Below are positions 14,622 to 17,866 of a DNA stretch of 17,866 bases, piece by piece (positions within the stretch are counted from its first letter, which is position 1; every line of letters begins with the position of its first letter). The position numbers were made by a program, and so were the translations under genes. A model generated the notes under the pieces. It did no database searches. It had not been told where the DNA came from and saw nothing but the letters and a program-made list of their open reading frames with translations. The DNA lies in NCBI GenBank assembly GCA_031264825.1, contig JAISDL010000020.1, positions 1-17,866 on the forward strand, written 5' to 3'. The stretch comes from Accumulibacter sp. GTDB lineage: Bacteria; Pseudomonadota; Gammaproteobacteria; Burkholderiales; Rhodocyclaceae.

Positions 14622-14780
14622 ATAGGTTGGGGTGAGCGAAGCGATGCCCAACGATTCCGTATGCACGGGAATGATGGTGGGTACGGAGGGATGGTATTCA
14701 AGGGAGGTTCAACCCAAGCTGTACGCTTTTTCAACTCGCCCCGCGATCGTTGGGCTTCACATTCGTTCAGCCCAACCTAT
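14622..14780. repeat. GTTGGGC-type inverted-repeat element
   Basis: The left arm (14622-14655) starts ATAGGTTGGGGTGAGCGAAG and ends GCCCAACGAT. The right arm (14746-14780) is its imperfect reverse complement: ATCGTTGGGC ... GCCCAACCTAT. The two 34-35-base arms enclose about 90 unrelated bases. Each arm is itself palindromic in part (GTTGGG/CCCAAC). I recall TAGGTTGGG...GCCCAAC motifs as widespread intergenic repeats in proteobacteria. No open frame encodes a transposase, so it would have to be non-autonomous. Confidence 0.7.
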
Positions 14781-14819
14781 ACCGTTTCCGCTCCGTTCTC
14801 AGCGGTGTGGGTTGGTTCA

Positions 14820-14933
14820 TCAGGAGACAGAAGAAAACCAATCGGCATTTCGTCGATTTTTCTCCGGCCAAAGGCCGCAAGAATTCTCTGTCTCCCGACA
14901 TCTGTCTCCTGTCTCCTGTCTCCCGCCTCCTGA
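14820..14933. repeat. Dispersed inverted-repeat element, copy after the autotransporter gene
   Basis: The left arm is CAGGAGACAG from 14821 and the right arm ends CCGCCTCCTGA at 14933. The core is CAGAAGAAAACCAATCGGC and the central hairpin is CGGCC-AAA-GGCCG (14865-14877). The stretch from TCTCCGGCC through ATCTGTCTCCTG is nearly identical to the copy at 1068-1174. The autotransporter stop codon (minus strand) lies two bases from its edge. Confidence 0.75.
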
Positions 14934-14935
14934 CC

Positions 14936-17866
14936 TCAGAACACCCACTTGAATCGTAAATTCGCCGCGGCGCCCTTCTTCTCTCCGGCGTAGGCCTGCG
15001 CGCTCAGGTCGAGCGAGAAATTTGAGACTTTGGCGGGCCGGATATGGACGCCGATTTCACCGACCCCCGTGTCGCCGCGCAGCGTCGCCGCGTCGTAAAT
15101 CTTCAGGCCGTTGAGCGAAGCTTTTGTGTTGCCCTCGTGTTCCCGATCCCAGTACGCGCCGGCGTACAGGTCGGTTCTCTCGTCGAGCGCGTACGTCAGG
15201 CGCGCGCCGATACGGCTCCGGAGCGAATCCGCCGCGTCGAATTTCAGTTTGTCGAAATGAACCTTCGTCGAGTTTTCCGTTTGGCGCGTCCAGAGCAAAT
15301 GCGTTGAAACGTCGAGAGTCGTTCGGTCGAAGAGCTTCAACTGGTGCCCGAGGCCGGCGATCAGGCTGAAATACATCGCGTCGGTCTCGAAATGCGCCTT
15401 GCCCAAGCCCTGGTTGACCGTCGTATAACGGATATCGCCGGTGGAAAAATCGGTCTTCGACTGGCCCGCGCGGAACGCCGCGTCGGCGTGGAATCCCGAC
15501 GGATCGTCGTAGCGCGCCAAGGCGCCGAGGCCGTAATACGCGACCTTCCCGTCGCCTTCGACCGCCGGCGTTTGCGGGAAGCTATTGTAAGTGTCGTAGT
15601 TGCCCCATCCGCTTTCAAAGAAGGCGCCGACGGTCGCGCGACCGTCGCCCGCGTCGCTCCCGCGGGCGATCCCGACGACGAGCGACCCGCCTCTGACCTT
15701 CACGTAGGAACCCGTCTCGTACTTGTGCTGGTCGTAGCCGAATTCGCTGAAGAACTCGCTGCGGGTTCCCGTGCCCGACGTCGCTTTCAACGCCGACCCC
15801 ACCCCCCGGCTCAGGACGAAAACTCCGCCCTGCCCCACAAACGAAAGCCCGGCCGCCGCCCCCTCGGTATAGGATTTGACGCTCGGACTCATCAGGGCGA
15901 GGTCGACGTTCTTCCCCCGGACGTCGATCGAGAATCTATCTCCAAGACTCGTCCGCGTCCGATAGTAATACGTGCTGGCGGTAACGCCGTTATCCGTCTG
16001 GATGAGCCGGACGAACTGATCGCGCGTCAAGGCAATTCGCCCCTTGTACGGCGCGTCGTCGACCGAAAGGTTCGCGTTTCGGATGTCGGCCTTGTCGACC
16101 GCAAGCACCGGGACTCCCGTCGATCCATACGCGCCGACCGAAGCCTGCGTGATCACCGAGAGGTCGGCGCCGCGGGCGTTCAGCGTCATGCCCCGGACAC
16201 CGGGACGCATCGGGTCCTCGACATAGACGCGCCCCTTGCCGACGAGCGTCAGATCGCCGACCTCGATCTCTCCGGGCGCGTTGAAAATCCTCAAGTCCTT
16301 GTCGTCGAACACGCGCGCCTGCCCGAGTTTGAAGCTATTTCCGGCGGCGTCCGAAGTCAGCCACGTGTGTTCGCGCACGTCGATCGCGGCAAGACCGATC
16401 GAGGCGCCGCTGCCGCCGTGCACGGCGGCGATCGTTTGCGGCTGCGCGCGGTCGCGCGTCCCCGCCAGCGTCAGCGTGCCGCCGAAGTCCAGAACCGCAT
16501 CGGCGTTCGCGCTGCCCTCGACGCGGAGATTGCCTGCCAGAAAAACCGGACTGTTCGCGTCCGCGCTCATCCGCGCCTGCGCGGCGTCCGCCCGGACGCT
16601 GAGGTCGCCGCCGATCACGAGAGGCGCGGCCACGGCGTGGAGCGCCGCAAACGCGCCCTGCCCCGCGCCCGCGGCAAGCGAGAGATTGCCGTCGAGCTTG
16701 AGCGGCGCCCTCTCCAGAGTCAGTTCCGAATACGCGCCGCTTCCCGTCCCGGCTTCGAGCGTCAGATTGCCCGTCGTCCCGTCGCCGACGGTAATCGTCG
16801 AATCGGTCGCGCTCAACTCTGCATGAGCACCCGCCCCGCTACCCGCGCGCAAGGAAAGATTTCCGTCGAGCGTGAGCGAAGAGCCTTCCAGGGTAAATGT
16901 CGCCCACGACGCGCCGGCATCGACTTTGACGTCGTTGTTTCCAGAACCCTGAACCTCAATCTCCGTATTTTTGACGGCGAACGAGGCGGTCCCGCCTTGG
17001 GACGAATCGACGGCGAGGTCTCCGCCGACCTTGACCTTCGAACCGCTCCCCTGGATTTGCAGAGAAGCGATGCCGCCGGTTCCCACGGCGTTGGCGCCGC
17101 CGCGCACCTCCAGGTCGCCCCCCACCGAAAGCTCTACATCGTTTGCGACGAGCGCCGCATTACCACCGGAAGCGCTCCCGCCGCCGTCACCGCCGTGCAC
17201 CTCAAAATTCTCTGTCGTGGAAAGAGACGACCCCGCCCCCAGCGTCAACTGCGCGCCCCCGCCCGCGCCGCCGGCATTGCCGCCGCCGTCGCCGCCTCGT
17301 ATCGAAACTGGATGACTCAAAACCTTGATCGAAACACCGTCTTCGACGGTCAGCGTCGCGCCGCCGCCCATACCGCCCGCGCCGGCGTTCCCGGAGCCGC
17401 CATTCCCGCCTCGGCCGCCATGAACGCGGAATTCACCGTTGTCGACGATCGTGTCGCCACGCGCTTCGATCTTCATCTCCGCGCCGCCGCCCGCGCCGCC
17501 CACGCCGCCCTGGCCCCCGGTACTCGCGCCGCCCGCGCCCCCGTTGGAGCCGCCGCCCGTTTTTCCAGAGTCGCTCGCCCCGCCCGAACCGCCGCCGCCG
17601 CCCGCGCCTGCGACGATGCGGAGACCATCGACCCCCGCCACCGCCGCCGACCCGTAACTGGATTTTCCATCGCCGCCGATTCCGCCTGTGCCGCCTGTGC
17701 CGCCCGAGCCGCCCATGCCCCCGGTGCCGCCACTGGAACTACCGCCCGAAACGCCCAAAACGCCGCCGCTGCCCACGCTACCGGCACCGCCATTCGTACC
17801 CGTAGTGCCGGAACCATTCCCGCCCGCGCCAAGGCTTCCGCCCCCCGTTCCGCCGCTTCCTCCGCC
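14936..17866 (-). CDS. Glycine-rich autotransporter, 5'-truncated by the window
   Basis: This type V secreted surface protein has 976 residues visible. The frame is open to the window edge, and the first start-like codon inside (GTG at 17776) is in mid-repeat, so the signal peptide and true start lie outside. Encoded order: a Gly/Ser/Ala-rich region resembling PGRS sequences (about 17866-17180); a repetitive passenger with periodic VGGDLEVRGG / DGNLSLRAG / GNLTLEAG units of about 25-30 residues, likely a beta-helix; and a C-terminal barrel of about 285 residues (about 15790-14939). The barrel starts near TRSEFFSEFGYD and ends RFKWVF, a typical outer-membrane C-terminal Phe. It matches the autotransporter beta-domain pattern with alternating aromatic strands. 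Function may be adhesion or surface coating, but no adhesin motif is recognised. The stop adjoins a dispersed repeat. Confidence 0.88.
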   Translation of the reverse strand, partial: GGGSGGTGGGSLGAGGNGSGTTGTNGGAGSVGSGGVLGVSGGSSSGGTGGMGGSGGTGGTGGIGGDGKSSYGSAAVAGVDGLRIVAGAGGGGGSGGASDSGKTGGGSNGGAGGASTGGQGGVGGAGGGAEMKIEARGDTIVDNGEFRVHGGRGGNGGSGNAGAGGMGGGATLTVEDGVSIKVLSHPVSIRGGDGGGNAGGAGGGAQLTLGAGSSLSTTENFEVHGGDGGGSASGGNAALVANDVELSVGGDLEVRGGANAVGTGGIASLQIQGSGSKVKVGGDLAVDSSQGGTASFAVKNTEIEVQGSGNNDVKVDAGASWATFTLEGSSLTLDGNLSLRAGSGAGAHAELSATDSTITVGDGTTGNLTLEAGTGSGAYSELTLERAPLKLDGNLSLAAGAGQGAFAALHAVAAPLVIGGDLSVRADAAQARMSADANSPVFLAGNLRVEGSANADAVLDFGGTLTLAGTRDRAQPQTIAAVHGGSGASIGLAAIDVREHTWLTSDAAGNSFKLGQARVFDDKDLRIFNAPGEIEVGDLTLVGKGRVYVEDPMRPGVRGMTLNARGADLSVITQASVGAYGSTGVPVLAVDKADIRNANLSVDDAPYKGRIALTRDQFVRLIQTDNGVTASTYYYRTRTSLGDRFSIDVRGKNVDLALMSPSVKSYTEGAAAGLSFVGQGGVFVLSRGVGSALKATSGTGTRSEFFSEFGYDQHKYETGSYVKVRGGSLVVGIARGSDAGDGRATVGAFFESGWGNYDTYNSFPQTPAVEGDGKVAYYGLGALARYDDPSGFHADAAFRAGQSKTDFSTGDIRYTTVNQGLGKAHFETDAMYFSLIAGLGHQLKLFDRTTLDVSTHLLWTRQTENSTKVHFDKLKFDAADSLRSRIGARLTYALDERTDLYAGAYWDREHEGNTKASLNGLKIYDAATLRGDTGVGEIGVHIRPAKVSNFSLDLSAQAYAGEKKGAAANLRFKWVF
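16500..16880 (-). repeat. Tandem degenerate repeats in the autotransporter passenger
   Basis: Successive units of about 25-30 residues share the pattern (D)GNLSLxAGxGxGAxAEL: DGNLSLRAGSGAGAHAEL, GNLTLEAGTGSGAYSEL, DGNLSLAAGAGQGAFAAL, GGDLSVRADAAQARMSA and GNLRVEGSANADAVLDF. Divergence grows toward the barrel. Similar but more glycine-rich units continue toward the N-terminus. Confidence 0.7.

Noticed and set aside
14568..14959. Small plus-strand frames across the repeats before the autotransporter stop
   Set aside because: They are translations of the inverted-repeat elements (SCLLSPVS-like tails) and have no conserved domain or good start.
17473..17832. Alternative frames in the glycine-rich autotransporter region
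   Set aside because: GGN-rich DNA keeps all frames open (Ala/Arg or Pro-rich); only the frame continuous with the barrel is supported.

Overview
The window looks like the chromosome of a GC-rich Gram-negative bacterium, most likely a betaproteobacterium (Rhodocyclales-like is my guess from gene content and order, not from any search). It holds lipid A synthesis (LpxH), a TonB-ExbB-ExbD system, a periplasmic cyclophilin, an L,D-transpeptidase and an autotransporter barrel, so the cell has an outer membrane. I see no rRNA, tRNA, CRISPR array, phage gene or insertion sequence.

Layout. 1-1200: a TauE/SafE-type membrane exporter flanked by two copies of a dispersed repeat. 1199-3576 (minus): a QueG-like double [4Fe-4S] protein downstream of cysteinyl-tRNA synthetase. 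3717-8895 (plus): a tightly packed run of envelope and housekeeping genes. It consists of a secreted TPR protein, an L,D-transpeptidase carrying the same kind of C-terminal domain, periplasmic and cytoplasmic cyclophilins, lpxH and nadC. The first three of these genes overlap at stop/start codons.

8896-11558: another repeat copy, an AT-rich promoter with a Fur-box-like operator over its -10, a cobalamin riboswitch, then tonB-exbB-exbD. The arrangement suggests that the energy supply for outer-membrane uptake responds to iron and to B12. No btuB-like receptor gene follows in the window.

11559-14530: a 444-base gap with hairpins and a terminator-like end, a Tat-exported aldo/keto reductase, and an MFS transporter resembling NTP/NDP exchangers, which ends in a clear intrinsic terminator. 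14610-14935: a GTTGGGC-type inverted-repeat element and a fourth repeat copy. 14936-17866 (minus): a very glycine-rich autotransporter whose 5' end lies outside the window.

The most notable items are the Fur-box plus riboswitch control region ahead of tonB, the four-copy repeat family whose central hairpin changes in a compensatory way, the homologous C-terminal domains on adjacent TPR and L,D-transpeptidase genes, and the unexplained structured gap before the aldo/keto reductase.
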